A stretch of DNA of 38,853 nt. Origin: Acidobacteriota bacterium. GTDB lineage: Bacteria > Acidobacteriota > Terriglobia > Bryobacterales > Bryobacteraceae. Both the position numbers and the translations under genes were made by a program. Positions within the stretch are counted from its first letter, which is position 1; each line of letters begins with the position of its first letter. Positions 32,177 to 38,853 of the stretch are shown in pieces. Location of the stretch: the NCBI GenBank assembly GCA_016870995.1, contig VFZU01000051.1, positions 1-38,853 of the forward strand, given 5' to 3'. The notes below the pieces were generated by a model that ran no database searches, had not been told where the DNA came from, and worked only from the letters and a program-made list of their open reading frames with translations.

Positions 32177-33555
32177 TTTTGGAATCCGTCCGCAGCTTCT
32201 TTCCCAGTTCTAATACAATCCGGAATCCCGATCCCGTGATACCCGTTACCTGCAAGAAACAAAAGGGGATAACCCTTCAATCGATCTTTCAATTCCTGTA
32301 TTGATTTCTTGTGGCCCACCTGGTACTGAGCCATCGATCTCGGCCATCGCGACACCTGAAATGCCACCGGCTCCACATCCAGCCCAAGCAGAGTCCGAAT
32401 GTCGTCCAGCACAGCCCTCTTTAGCTCAGGTTCAGCCCACCCAAGAACTGCTTCATTCCCAGCCCCACCCAGAAAGCAGCGCAACAACAACCGGTTCTCC
32501 GGCACCCTGTGGTTGAACTTCTGATCCACAAACGTGCAAGCCACCAAATGCCGGCGTTCCTTCTTCGGCACCAGAAATCCGAACGAATCAAACCGTTGCT
32601 TCACCTGCGCCCGGTCGTAAATCACCCCCACCGTCATCGAGCTCGAATACCCGATTCCACCCAACAACTTCGCGATCCCAGGGTCCAAACTCTCCAGCAA
32701 CTTCCCTGCCGCCCATGCCGGCGTGGCCACGATCAAATGCCGCGTCCGCAACACCTCATTCGGCAGCTGAACCAGATAATCCTCGCCCTCGCGCGTGATC
32801 GATTGCGCCTGCGTATGCAGCACCCGGCAATGTCCGGCAATACTCTTCTCCATCGCCGCCACCATCGATCCAAGCCCATGCTTCAACGTCTTGAAAAGCG
32901 TCGACCCACTGTTCTTCGGAGCCTTCGCCAGCCCCGCCAGAGTCCCCTTCGTCAAGCTGCCATACTTGGCTTCCATATCAGCAAATCTTGGCAACACGGA
33001 TTGAATGGAGAGCTGATAAGGGTCGCCACCATACACACCAGACAAGAGTGGCTCGGCAAGATAGTCCACCGCTTCTCGCCCATAGTGATCTTCGACAAAT
33101 TCCCCCACAGAACGATCCGGCGCATTCGCAACCGGACGATGAAGCAACTCAAGCCCCATCCGGATTTTCGTACCCCACGACAACAACGGACTCTTCGCCG
33201 TCGGCCAGATCCGCGTCGGCACCATCATCATCAGCCCGTCCGGCAGCGGCAGCATGCGGCCATTTTTCAAGATCCAAGTCGACCGCTGATGATCGTTCGA
33301 CCCAATCACATCCCCCGCCAATCCCAGTTCCCCAATCAGCGTCAACGCCTCTGGCTTAGCCGCAAGAAAACTATCAGGCCCACCTTCAAGCAGGCAGTCA
33401 GCAACACTTTGGGTCTGGATCACGCCCCCAAGTTGCGGAGCCGATTCGATCAGAATCGATGGCAGGTTGCGCTTGGCGAGATAGTAAGCGGCGGACAATC
33501 CGGAGATGCCGCCGCCAATGATAATCGAGGGTAGGTTGTTAGGGTCGGAACTCAC
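32173..33555 (-). CDS. hemG: Protoporphyrinogen oxidase (oxygen-dependent type)
   Basis: From the GTG at 33555 the protein has 460 residues (MSSDPNNLPSIIIGGGISGL); a TTG two codons upstream is an alternative. The N-terminus holds the FAD-binding GGGISGLSAAYYL and the ESAPQLGGVIQT segment. The middle has GVYGGDPYQLSIQSVLPRF, typical of the family, and the C-terminal AGNGYHGIGIPDCIRTGKEAA is the second FAD contact. It oxidises protoporphyrinogen IX to protoporphyrin IX, the penultimate haem step, and is of the HemY type, often labelled hemG or hemY. The start overlaps the 3' end of hemE. No ferrochelatase gene is adjacent. Confidence 0.92.
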   Translation of the reverse strand: MSSDPNNLPSIIIGGGISGLSAAYYLAKRNLPSILIESAPQLGGVIQTQSVADCLLEGGPDSFLAAKPEALTLIGELGLAGDVIGSNDHQRSTWILKNGRMLPLPDGLMMMVPTRIWPTAKSPLLSWGTKIRMGLELLHRPVANAPDRSVGEFVEDHYGREAVDYLAEPLLSGVYGGDPYQLSIQSVLPRFADMEAKYGSLTKGTLAGLAKAPKNSGSTLFKTLKHGLGSMVAAMEKSIAGHCRVLHTQAQSITREGEDYLVQLPNEVLRTRHLIVATPAWAAGKLLESLDPGIAKLLGGIGYSSSMTVGVIYDRAQVKQRFDSFGFLVPKKERRHLVACTFVDQKFNHRVPENRLLLRCFLGGAGNEAVLGWAEPELKRAVLDDIRTLLGLDVEPVAFQVSRWPRSMAQYQVGHKKSIQELKDRLKGYPLLFLAGNGYHGIGIPDCIRTGKEAADGFQN

Positions 33556-34561
33556 GGACAATCTGCACTACTGCCTTTACATTCTCAACGGGTGTTTCCG
33601 GGAGAATTCCATGTCCAAGATTGAAGATGTGTCCAGGCCGCGTCCCGGTGCGCTTCAGAATCTCGTGTACCTTCGCCTTCAACTCGGGCAGCGGAGCGAA
33701 CAACGCCGTCGGATCGAGATTGCCCTGCACCGCCGAGCGGTACGAGATATCCATCCACGCCTGATCAATGTTCATGCGCCAATCCACACCCATCACATCG
33801 CCGCCAGCTGCATGCAGTTCGCGAAAGAATCCAGAGCAGCCCGTGCCAAAGTGAATCACCGGCACGCTCGACGTACGAATGCGCTCGATCAAAGCCCGCG
33901 AGTAGGGCTGCACGTAGCGGACATAGTCGTCAGAGGCCAGCGCGCCCACCCAGCTATCGAACACCTGGATACAACGCGCACCGCTCGAAACCTGCATTAA
34001 CGCAAACGTACCCAGCACATCCACGATCTTGCCCATCAGCCGCCGCCACATCGTCTCATCGTGGTACATCAGCTTCTTGGTCTTCAGAAAAGTCTTCGAA
34101 GGTCCGCCTTCGATCATATAGCTGGCCAACGTAAACGGCGCACCCACAAAGCCGATCACCGGCACCTTACCGCCCAGCGTGCGCGTCACCAGTTGGATGC
34201 TCTCCCCAACGTAACCAAGGTCGTCCGTGTTCGAGGTCGAGAGTGAATCGATGTCCGTCGGCGTCTCCACCGGGTTGTCGATATGCGGACCTTCGCCGGC
34301 GCGAAACTCCAGCTTCAAACCCATCGGCTCCACCGGCAACAGCAAGTCAGCAAAAATGATCGCCGCGTCCACATCCAGCACTTCGATCGGCTGCAGCGTC
34401 ACCGCCGCCGCCAAATCCGGCCGCTTACAAATTTCAAGGATGCTGTTCTTGCTGCGGATGTCGCGGTACTGCTTCATGTATCGCCCTGCCTGGCGCATAA
34501 ACCAGACGGGTCGGACATCGGTGGAGCGGCGCCGGCAGGCGTCGAGGAAACGGGAGTTCAT
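33539..34561 (-). CDS. hemE: Uroporphyrinogen decarboxylase
   Basis: I choose the ATG at 34561 (340 residues), whose bases overlap the apbE stop (ATGA); the longer frame reads into apbE. The family start RPVWFMRQAGRYMKQYR (substrate Arg23 and Arg27 region) is present. Asp72 in IIFADLLLP aligns with the essential pyrrole-binding Asp. VIGFVGAPFTLASYMIEGGPSK, WVGALASDDY, HFGTGC and GHGILPETPVENV complete the signature. It decarboxylates the four acetates of uroporphyrinogen III to coproporphyrinogen III in the cytosol. hemG follows and overlaps. Confidence 0.96.
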   Translation of the reverse strand: MNSRFLDACRRRSTDVRPVWFMRQAGRYMKQYRDIRSKNSILEICKRPDLAAAVTLQPIEVLDVDAAIIFADLLLPVEPMGLKLEFRAGEGPHIDNPVETPTDIDSLSTSNTDDLGYVGESIQLVTRTLGGKVPVIGFVGAPFTLASYMIEGGPSKTFLKTKKLMYHDETMWRRLMGKIVDVLGTFALMQVSSGARCIQVFDSWVGALASDDYVRYVQPYSRALIERIRTSSVPVIHFGTGCSGFFRELHAAGGDVMGVDWRMNIDQAWMDISYRSAVQGNLDPTALFAPLPELKAKVHEILKRTGTRPGHIFNLGHGILPETPVENVKAVVQIVREFRP

Positions 34562-35586
34562 TGGAGCCAGTCGCATGTAGTTTCCCACTGCCGGCCAGGA
34601 GGCCCTGAGGGACAGTGGAATACACGCATTCCTTTCGGTTTGTGGCGGGCCGCCCAGTCGCGGCCGAGGATATAAATAGGCTTTGCCCACACTTCGGTGT
34701 CCAGAGCCTTCGGCGACACAACGGACACAGCCAACGCGCCCTCCGCCGGATAGCCATTGCGGGGATCCATGATGTGGCTATAGATCTTTCCGCCAGCCAT
34801 GAAAAACTTCTCGCTACTGCCTGAAGTCGCCATCGATTGGTCCTTCAAGGTCAGCTTTGCGACGATTCGGTCCTTGTAGTGAGGATGCCGTATGCTCACA
34901 GGCCATCCGGCTTCCCCGGGCGGCGTGCCAAGCGCGTACATGCTCGATCCGGCCGCCGTAATAAACGCACTCGTAATTCCGGCGTCTCGCAGAACCCCAA
35001 TCATCCGATCCACGGCATAACCCTTGCCAACGCCACCCGGATCCATCTCCGTCGACGGATTCAGGAAGCGCACCGTTTGCGCCTTGCGGTCGAGACTGAT
35101 GTTCTGATAACCCACTGCAGCCATGGCTACTCGTAACTCAGACCGGTGCGGAAATCGCCCGGATCCCTTAAAGAATCCCCAGCGCCTCATCAGCGGTCCC
35201 ACTGTGATATCGAATGTTCCCTCGCTGAGGCGGCTGTACTTCAGACACTTCTCAAGCAATTGATATAGTTCTTCGGAGACGGCCACCGGTCCTTGCCCGG
35301 CCAGTTGATTCACCTTCGACCATTCGCTGTCCCTCTTGTAGTTGGACAACAATCCGTCGATGCGCTTGGCTTCCTCGAGCGATTCCGTTACAGCTGCCTC
35401 CAGCTGGGTCCGGTTCTTGCCGTAAGCGGTAACCGTAAACACCCCGCCCATGCAATCCACGCTGGCTTCATACCGGAGGACTTCCTGGGCTCCAGTCTGG
35501 CTCCAACCCAAAACGACTAAGACTAAAAGTAGCACAGCACGTACAATTTGCGGGGTATTTCGCCTTTTATTCGTGCAATTTCTCAT
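34558..35586 (-). CDS. apbE: FAD:protein FMN transferase, ApbE family
   Basis: The 342-residue protein has an N-terminal signal or anchor (VRAVLLLVLVVLGWSQTGA), so it acts in the periplasm. Conserved ApbE points are MGGVFTVTAYG, the LSNYKRDSEWSKVNQ segment, the SEGTFDITVGPLMRRWGF motif, DPGGVGKGYAVDRM and YSHIMDPRNGYPAEG (flavin and metal-binding region). The usual A-D-x-x-A-T-A segment reads ALDTEVWAKPIYILG, a departure at a metal-binding site. ApbE attaches FMN covalently to Thr/Ser of targets such as Nqr or Rnf subunits; no target is visible nearby. The start overlaps the rbfA stop and the stop overlaps the hemE start. Confidence 0.9.
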   Translation of the reverse strand: MRNCTNKRRNTPQIVRAVLLLVLVVLGWSQTGAQEVLRYEASVDCMGGVFTVTAYGKNRTQLEAAVTESLEEAKRIDGLLSNYKRDSEWSKVNQLAGQGPVAVSEELYQLLEKCLKYSRLSEGTFDITVGPLMRRWGFFKGSGRFPHRSELRVAMAAVGYQNISLDRKAQTVRFLNPSTEMDPGGVGKGYAVDRMIGVLRDAGITSAFITAAGSSMYALGTPPGEAGWPVSIRHPHYKDRIVAKLTLKDQSMATSGSSEKFFMAGGKIYSHIMDPRNGYPAEGALAVSVVSPKALDTEVWAKPIYILGRDWAARHKPKGMRVFHCPSGPPGRQWETTCDWLQ

Positions 35587-35942
35587 GAGTCTTTGGGACG
35601 ACCGCGCTGAATCCGTTTCAATAGATGCTGCACACGTTCGCGCGAACCCAGATTTAGAGCAAGATTGAAATAGATCTCGGGCGTATGAAAAAGATCGATT
35701 CGGGCAGCCAGCTCTTTGCGCAAAAAGCCCTTTGTCGTCTTCAGCAGTTCAATCACTTTCTCTGCTTCTTCGCCTTGCGCGGGCACATGAACGCTAACCG
35801 CTACCTTTTTCATGTCCGGCGCAACCTGAACGTCGGTCACCTCGATCCCGGCCAAGCGCGGGTCTTCGAGTTCGTAAGCAATCATTTCGGTGAGCTCAAG
35901 GCGGATCGCCTCGGACACCCGTTCGTAGCGGCGGCCTTCCAC
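35583..35942 (-). CDS. rbfA: Ribosome-binding factor A
   Basis: The 119-residue protein starts at a GTG and reads RRYERVSEAIRLELTEMIAY, then DPRLAGIEVTDVQVAPDMKKVAVSV, and ends FHTPEIYFNLALNLGSRERVQHLLKRI, the RbfA single KH-domain pattern. It helps 30S subunit maturation. rbfA often follows infB and nusA and precedes truB; here neither is present, and it heads an overlapping group with apbE, hemE and hemG. The EthD-like gene ends 24 bases upstream, so it may be in the same transcript. Confidence 0.93.
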   Translation of the reverse strand: MEGRRYERVSEAIRLELTEMIAYELEDPRLAGIEVTDVQVAPDMKKVAVSVHVPAQGEEAEKVIELLKTTKGFLRKELAARIDLFHTPEIYFNLALNLGSRERVQHLLKRIQRGRPKDS

Positions 35943-35966
35943 AACTACATTATCTAGCCTGTTGCC

Positions 35967-36284
35967 TCAAATGGCCAACGTTTTGCTTACCTGAAGTTCC
36001 ACCGGAATATCCGTGTAGTTGGCAATGTCGTGCAGAATTTCTCCACCCACGCTGCCCATCGCCGCCTGAAACCCCTCGATCGACGCAAAATACAACCGGC
36101 AGACCACCCGATAATTCGGCGGTGCCCCAGCCGCCGCACCCGACAACCCCTCATCCACCTCAATCCGCTGCAAGCCATGCGGCGCAAGTAGGCGCTGGCA
36201 AAGCGGCAGATGCTTTTCGTAGTAATAAACAGGATCGAACCGGCCTTCGCCGGCTGCGGGATAAAACGCGGTAACGCAGATCAT
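35967..36284 (-). CDS. EthD-domain protein
   Basis: The 105-residue protein begins MICVTAFYPAAGEGRFDPVYY, then YEKHLPLCQRLL, and ends with SVGGEILHDIANYTDIPVEL. The F-D-x-x-Y-Y-x-x-K-H-x-P pattern and the ferredoxin-like length match EthD-type dimeric alpha-beta-barrel proteins, a broad family named from ether-degradation gene clusters whose members often have unknown roles. It starts 20 bases from the divergent ssb gene and is followed by rbfA. Function open. Confidence 0.75.
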   Translation of the reverse strand: MICVTAFYPAAGEGRFDPVYYYEKHLPLCQRLLAPHGLQRIEVDEGLSGAAAGAPPNYRVVCRLYFASIEGFQAAMGSVGGEILHDIANYTDIPVELQVSKTLAI

Positions 36285-36304
36285 GCTGTGTTAGCTTATG
36301 CTTA

Positions 36305-36787
36305 ATGCCACGCAGCGTCAACAAAGTCATCCTCATCGGCAATCTCGGCAAAGATGCCGAAACCAAGTTCACCGCCCAGGGCACCGCCGTCAGCAAATTC
36401 TCGATCGCCACTACGCGCCGCGTCAAGGACAATTCCACAGGCGACTGGAAAGACGAAACCGATTGGAGCAACGTCGTCCTCTTCAAAAACGAAGGCGTCG
36501 CCCAGTATCTGACGAAGGGCAAGCAAGTCTACGTCGAAGGCCGCCTGTCCAATCGCAGCTATGACGACAAAGACGGCAACAAGCGCTACGTCACCGAAGT
36601 GATCGCCGAAGAAGTCATGCTCCTCGGCGGCCGCGGTGGAGACTCCGGCGAAGGCGGTGGCGGCATGGTCAGCGCCCCGCGTAGCGCCATGCAACCTCGC
36701 AACGCGCCAGCAGGCAACGCCGCAAAGCCCGCCGGCAACTACGACGACTTCGACCCTGGCATCAGCGACGACGACGTGCCCTTCTAA
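36305..36787 (+). CDS. ssb: Single-stranded DNA-binding protein
   Basis: The 160-residue protein has an OB fold (about 1-105: SVNKVILIGNLGKDAETKFT, then WSNVVLFKNEGVAQYLTKGK, VYVEGRL), a Gly-rich flexible linker with several Met and Pro, and the acidic tip GISDDDVPF that recruits repair and replication proteins. Bacterial SSB normally acts as a tetramer. glnA starts 24 bases after its stop, suggesting shared transcription, an uncommon pairing. Confidence 0.95.
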   Translation: MPRSVNKVILIGNLGKDAETKFTAQGTAVSKFSIATTRRVKDNSTGDWKDETDWSNVVLFKNEGVAQYLTKGKQVYVEGRLSNRSYDDKDGNKRYVTEVIAEEVMLLGGRGGDSGEGGGGMVSAPRSAMQPRNAPAGNAAKPAGNYDDFDPGISDDDVPF

Positions 36788-36811
36788 CTTTTGTTTGCTA
36801 GTCTGGGCCTT

Positions 36812-38221
36812 ATGACTGCACAAGAAGTGCTGGACTTCGCCAAGTCGCATGAAGTCCAGCAGGTGGATGTCCGCTTCGCGGATATTCCCGGCCTCTCCCA
36901 CCACATCACTTACCCCATCAAGGAAGTCACCCTTGATAGTTTCGAAGCCGGCTTCGGCATCGATGGTTCTTCGATCCGCGGCTGGGCCGCCATCAACGAG
37001 AGCGACATGCTCCTCGTGCCCGACCCTTCCACGGCCTTCCTCGACCCCTTCACCGAGATCCCCACCCTCGTCATGAATGGCACCGTGATCGATCCAATCA
37101 CCCGCCAACACTACGAGCGCGACCCCCGCTGGATCGCCATGAAGGCCGAGAACTACCTCACTTCCACAGGCCTTGCCGACACCGTCTTCTTCGGTGCTGA
37201 AGCCGAGTTCTTCATCTTCGACAACGTCCGCTTCGACCAATCGATGCACGAAGGTTTCTATCACATCGATAGTGAAGAAGGCCGCTGGAACTCCGGCCGC
37301 CGCGAGAACAACCTGGGCTACCGGCCCCGCGTCAAAGAAGGCTACTTCCCCGTCCCGCCCACCGATCACTATCACGACCTCCGCGCCGAAATGGTCCAGG
37401 TCATGACCCAGTGTGGCCTCGAGATCGAATGCCACCATCATGAAGTCGCCACCGCCGGCCAGTGCGAAATCGACCAGCGCTTCAACACCATGGTCAAAAG
37501 CGCCGACAACATGATGCTCTACAAGTACATCGTGCGCAACGTCGCTTACCGCTACGGCAAGACGGTCACCTTCATGCCCAAGCCCCTCTTCGGCGACAAC
37601 GGCAGCGGCATGCACTGCCACCAGAGCCTTTGGAAAGACGGCAAACCCCTCTTCGCCGGCGAACTCTACGCAGGCCTCAGCCAGATGGCCCTCTGGTACA
37701 TCGGCGGCCTGCTCAAGCACGCCCGCGCCCTCAGCGCCATCATTGCCCCCACCACCAACAGCTACAAGCGCCTCGTCCCCGGCTACGAAGCCCCGGTCAA
37801 CCTCGCCTATAGCCGTCGCAACCGCTCCGCCGCCGTGCGCATCCCCATGTACTCATCCAGCGCCAAGGCCAAGCGCGTCGAGTTCCGGCCTCCCGATCCC
37901 AGCGCCAATCCTTACCTCGCCTTCTCCGCCATGCTCATGGCAGGCCTTGACGGAATCATCAACCGCATCGACCCCGGCGAGTCCCTCGACAAAGATATTT
38001 ACGACCTCTCCCCCGAGGAACTCAAAGCCGTCCCCTCCATGCCCGCCTCTCTCGACGAGGCCTTGGATTGCCTGGAGTCCGACTACGAGTTCCTCCTCAA
38101 GGGCGACGTCTTCACCGCCGAACTCATCGAGACTTACATCTCCTACAAACGCAGGTTTGAAGCCGAAGCCATTAGGCTGCGGCCCCATCCTTACGAGTTT
38201 CACCTCTATTACGATATTTAG
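36812..38221 (+). CDS. glnA: Glutamine synthetase type I
   Basis: I use the ATG at 36812 (469 residues), which gives the standard [11 protein letters not shown] start; an earlier TTG at 36791 is less likely. Landmarks are the [12 protein letters not shown] signature, metal-binding [28 protein letters not shown], the ATP-binding [19 protein letters not shown] and the [11 protein letters not shown] segment. Tyr397 in DIYDLSPEE is the position of the adenylylation tyrosine, so control by a GlnE-type adenylyltransferase is plausible. It makes glutamine from glutamate and ammonia as a cytosolic dodecamer. Its 3' end overlaps the convergent PEP-CTERM frame by 50 bases. Confidence 0.97.
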   Translation: MTAQEVLDFAKSHEVQQVDVRFADIPGLSHHITYPIKEVTLDSFEAGFGIDGSSIRGWAAINESDMLLVPDPSTAFLDPFTEIPTLVMNGTVIDPITRQHYERDPRWIAMKAENYLTSTGLADTVFFGAEAEFFIFDNVRFDQSMHEGFYHIDSEEGRWNSGRRENNLGYRPRVKEGYFPVPPTDHYHDLRAEMVQVMTQCGLEIECHHHEVATAGQCEIDQRFNTMVKSADNMMLYKYIVRNVAYRYGKTVTFMPKPLFGDNGSGMHCHQSLWKDGKPLFAGELYAGLSQMALWYIGGLLKHARALSAIIAPTTNSYKRLVPGYEAPVNLAYSRRNRSAAVRIPMYSSSAKAKRVEFRPPDPSANPYLAFSAMLMAGLDGIINRIDPGESLDKDIYDLSPEELKAVPSMPASLDEALDCLESDYEFLLKGDVFTAELIETYISYKRRFEAEAIRLRPHPYEFHLYYDI

Positions 38222-38729
38222 CCGCCAGCAGGACGCTGCTAGCCACCAACGCCCACGTCGAAGGCTCCGGCACTTCACCACTGCTTTGCTCGGCAGCGAG
38301 TTCAACCCGGTAGTTGTCCAGGCCATCCACAGCTGAAGTTGCTCTGCAACTTACAAAATTGCTCGGACACGTGCCACCTTGCTGGGCTCTATAGCCAAAG
38401 TAAATGACGGATCCACCTGCGCTGAAGTCCGGCCTGAGTGTTGGGTTTTCAAAATTCAACCAATCCGAGGCACTGGTGAAGTTCCAGTTCAACGTCTGGA
38501 AGCCGCCGAGAAGGGTCGGGCTAAGACTGCTATTAAACACGGAGTACGTAAGCCCGCCCTGAACAAGCGTTGGCCTCCAGAAAAGTGCCGCTGCAGTACT
38601 GAAGCCCGAACTGGAATAATTGCGAAGATCCATCGAGAAATTCATCCTAAAAACGGCGATTTGAGCCAGAGCTGAGCGGTCTAGGAACTTGTTGAAAAAC
38701 TCCCAGCGGCACCTGTGACGCGGGAGCAT
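38172..38729 (-). pseudogene. PEP-CTERM sorted protein, N-terminus replaced by IS
   Basis: The last part ([20 protein letters not shown], then YRNR) is a PEP-CTERM sorting signal: V-P-E-P, a hydrophobic helix, then basic residues. It marks an exported protein for exosortase processing at the envelope. The remaining extracellular part (about 110 residues) resembles simple beta-rich PEP-CTERM proteins of unknown function. The first codons of the frame (MLPRHRCRWEFFNKFL) derive from the insertion sequence end, and the natural signal peptide is missing apart from perhaps SALAQ. The product cannot be exported normally. The 3' end overlaps glnA. Confidence 0.7.
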
Positions 38730-38853
38730 TTTCGAGCATCTATGTTGTATGCGCGGAAACGACCAGAACCAGGCATCGCTGATCAGCTACGTGAGTCTTG
38801 AAGACCGGATAGCGCCGGAGCATCCGCTGCGCAAGGTGCGGGCGCTGGTGGAC
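38682..38853 (+). mobile_element. Left end of an IS5/IS1182-like insertion sequence (partial)
   Basis: A sequence of the form GGAACTTGTTGAAAAACTCC (about 38684-38703) resembles the terminal repeat of many IS5/IS1182-group elements and is followed about 45 bases later by a transposase start. The exact tip is uncertain by a few bases, because the other end and the target duplication are not in the window. The element lies within the 5' part of the PEP-CTERM gene. Confidence 0.6.
38749..38853 (+). CDS. IS5/IS1182-like transposase, N-terminal fragment
   Basis: Thirty-five codons are visible before the window ends, starting MRGNDQNQASLISYVSLEDR and continuing IAPEHPLRKVRALVD. The S-Y-V-S-L-E-x-R-I/V-x-x-x-H-P-L-R pattern is the characteristic start of a large group of DDE transposases. 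An in-frame upstream alternative is absent; another ATG at 38742 is in a different frame. Confidence 0.85.
   Translation, partial: MRGNDQNQASLISYVSLEDRIAPEHPLRKVRALVD

Noticed and set aside
36302-37720. 472-codon open frame antisense to ssb and glnA
   Set aside because: It mirrors codon bias of the sense genes (GAC/GGC/GCC-rich codons read back as V/A/G/D), has no family motifs, and covers two certain genes.
38227-38240. AGCAG-GACG-CTGCT hairpin as glnA terminator
   Set aside because: Only five base pairs, no T-run on either strand, and it lies inside the PEP-CTERM coding frame.

Overview
The window most resembles the chromosome of an acidobacterium of the Bryobacterales/Solibacter type. 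This is inferred from gene content, not from a marker gene: a 1055-residue Oar-like TonB-dependent receptor with a carboxypeptidase-regulatory N-terminus, a secreted tricorn-like S41 peptidase, a YncE/phosphoesterase fusion, a GHL10 glycoside-hydrolase-like protein, a Tat-signal hydroxyacid dehydrogenase and a PEP-CTERM protein. Base composition is moderately GC-rich with strong C/G bias at third codon positions, which creates many long antisense shadow frames. Most of the window is ordinary, tightly packed chromosome. Genes often overlap by ATGA or GTGA and few have a strong Shine-Dalgarno site.

Layout. 1-135: end of an IS3-like element that has cut off the 3' end of a tricorn-like S41 peptidase gene (to 2924). 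Upstream of that gene, in the same operon, is a radical SAM protein (to 3866). 3869-5014: divergent GHL10 protein. 5051-5902: orphan NarL-type response regulator with a recognisable promoter. 5945-10173: M16C zinc protease coupled to an HGGYW esterase. 10148-10863: decayed methyltransferase. 10857-13302 (minus): amino-acid permease plus kynureninase-like PLP enzyme. 13320-14387: exported-looking D-2-hydroxyacid dehydrogenase. 14393-15967: Ppx/GppA phosphatase whose N-terminus is interrupted by an in-frame TGA. 15981-16055: tRNA-Gln(CTG). 16064-16960 (minus): Gly/Asn-rich secreted protein. 17166-20424: cNMP-binding/DUF294 protein, DEDDh exonuclease and secreted GalM in one overlapping operon. 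20329-21199: a region carrying three degenerate copies of the galM 3' tail, each followed by a small ORF. 21171-21854 (minus): adenylate kinase. 21977-23626: NadE. 23642-28246: YncE/phosphoesterase fusion and GH57 enzyme. 28266-28832: toxin-antitoxin pair with an operator-like palindrome. 28839-28866: bidirectional terminator. 28888-32055 (minus): TonB-dependent receptor. 32173-36284 (minus): EthD protein, rbfA, apbE, hemE and hemG, the last four overlapping. 36305-38221: ssb and glnA. 38172-38729 (minus): PEP-CTERM protein cut at its N-terminus by an IS5/IS1182-like element entering at about 38682.

Functional threads: late haem synthesis (hemE, hemG) coupled to rbfA and apbE; NAD synthesis (nadE); nitrogen assimilation (glnA); a possible kynurenine-degradation group (HGGYW hydrolase, kynureninase-like enzyme, permease); and a large secreted or outer-membrane repertoire. 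The most unusual structures are the triplicated galM-tail/small-ORF units (20329-21199), the nonsense codon in front of the Ppx phosphate loop (14399-14401), the cNMP/DUF294 protein with an eroded nucleotidyltransferase site, and the two IS insertions that break genes at both ends. I did not find a clearly new multi-gene defence or biosynthetic system. No gene-free stretch exceeds about 210 bases; the longest is 16961-17165, which holds the divergent start region of two genes and one candidate promoter.
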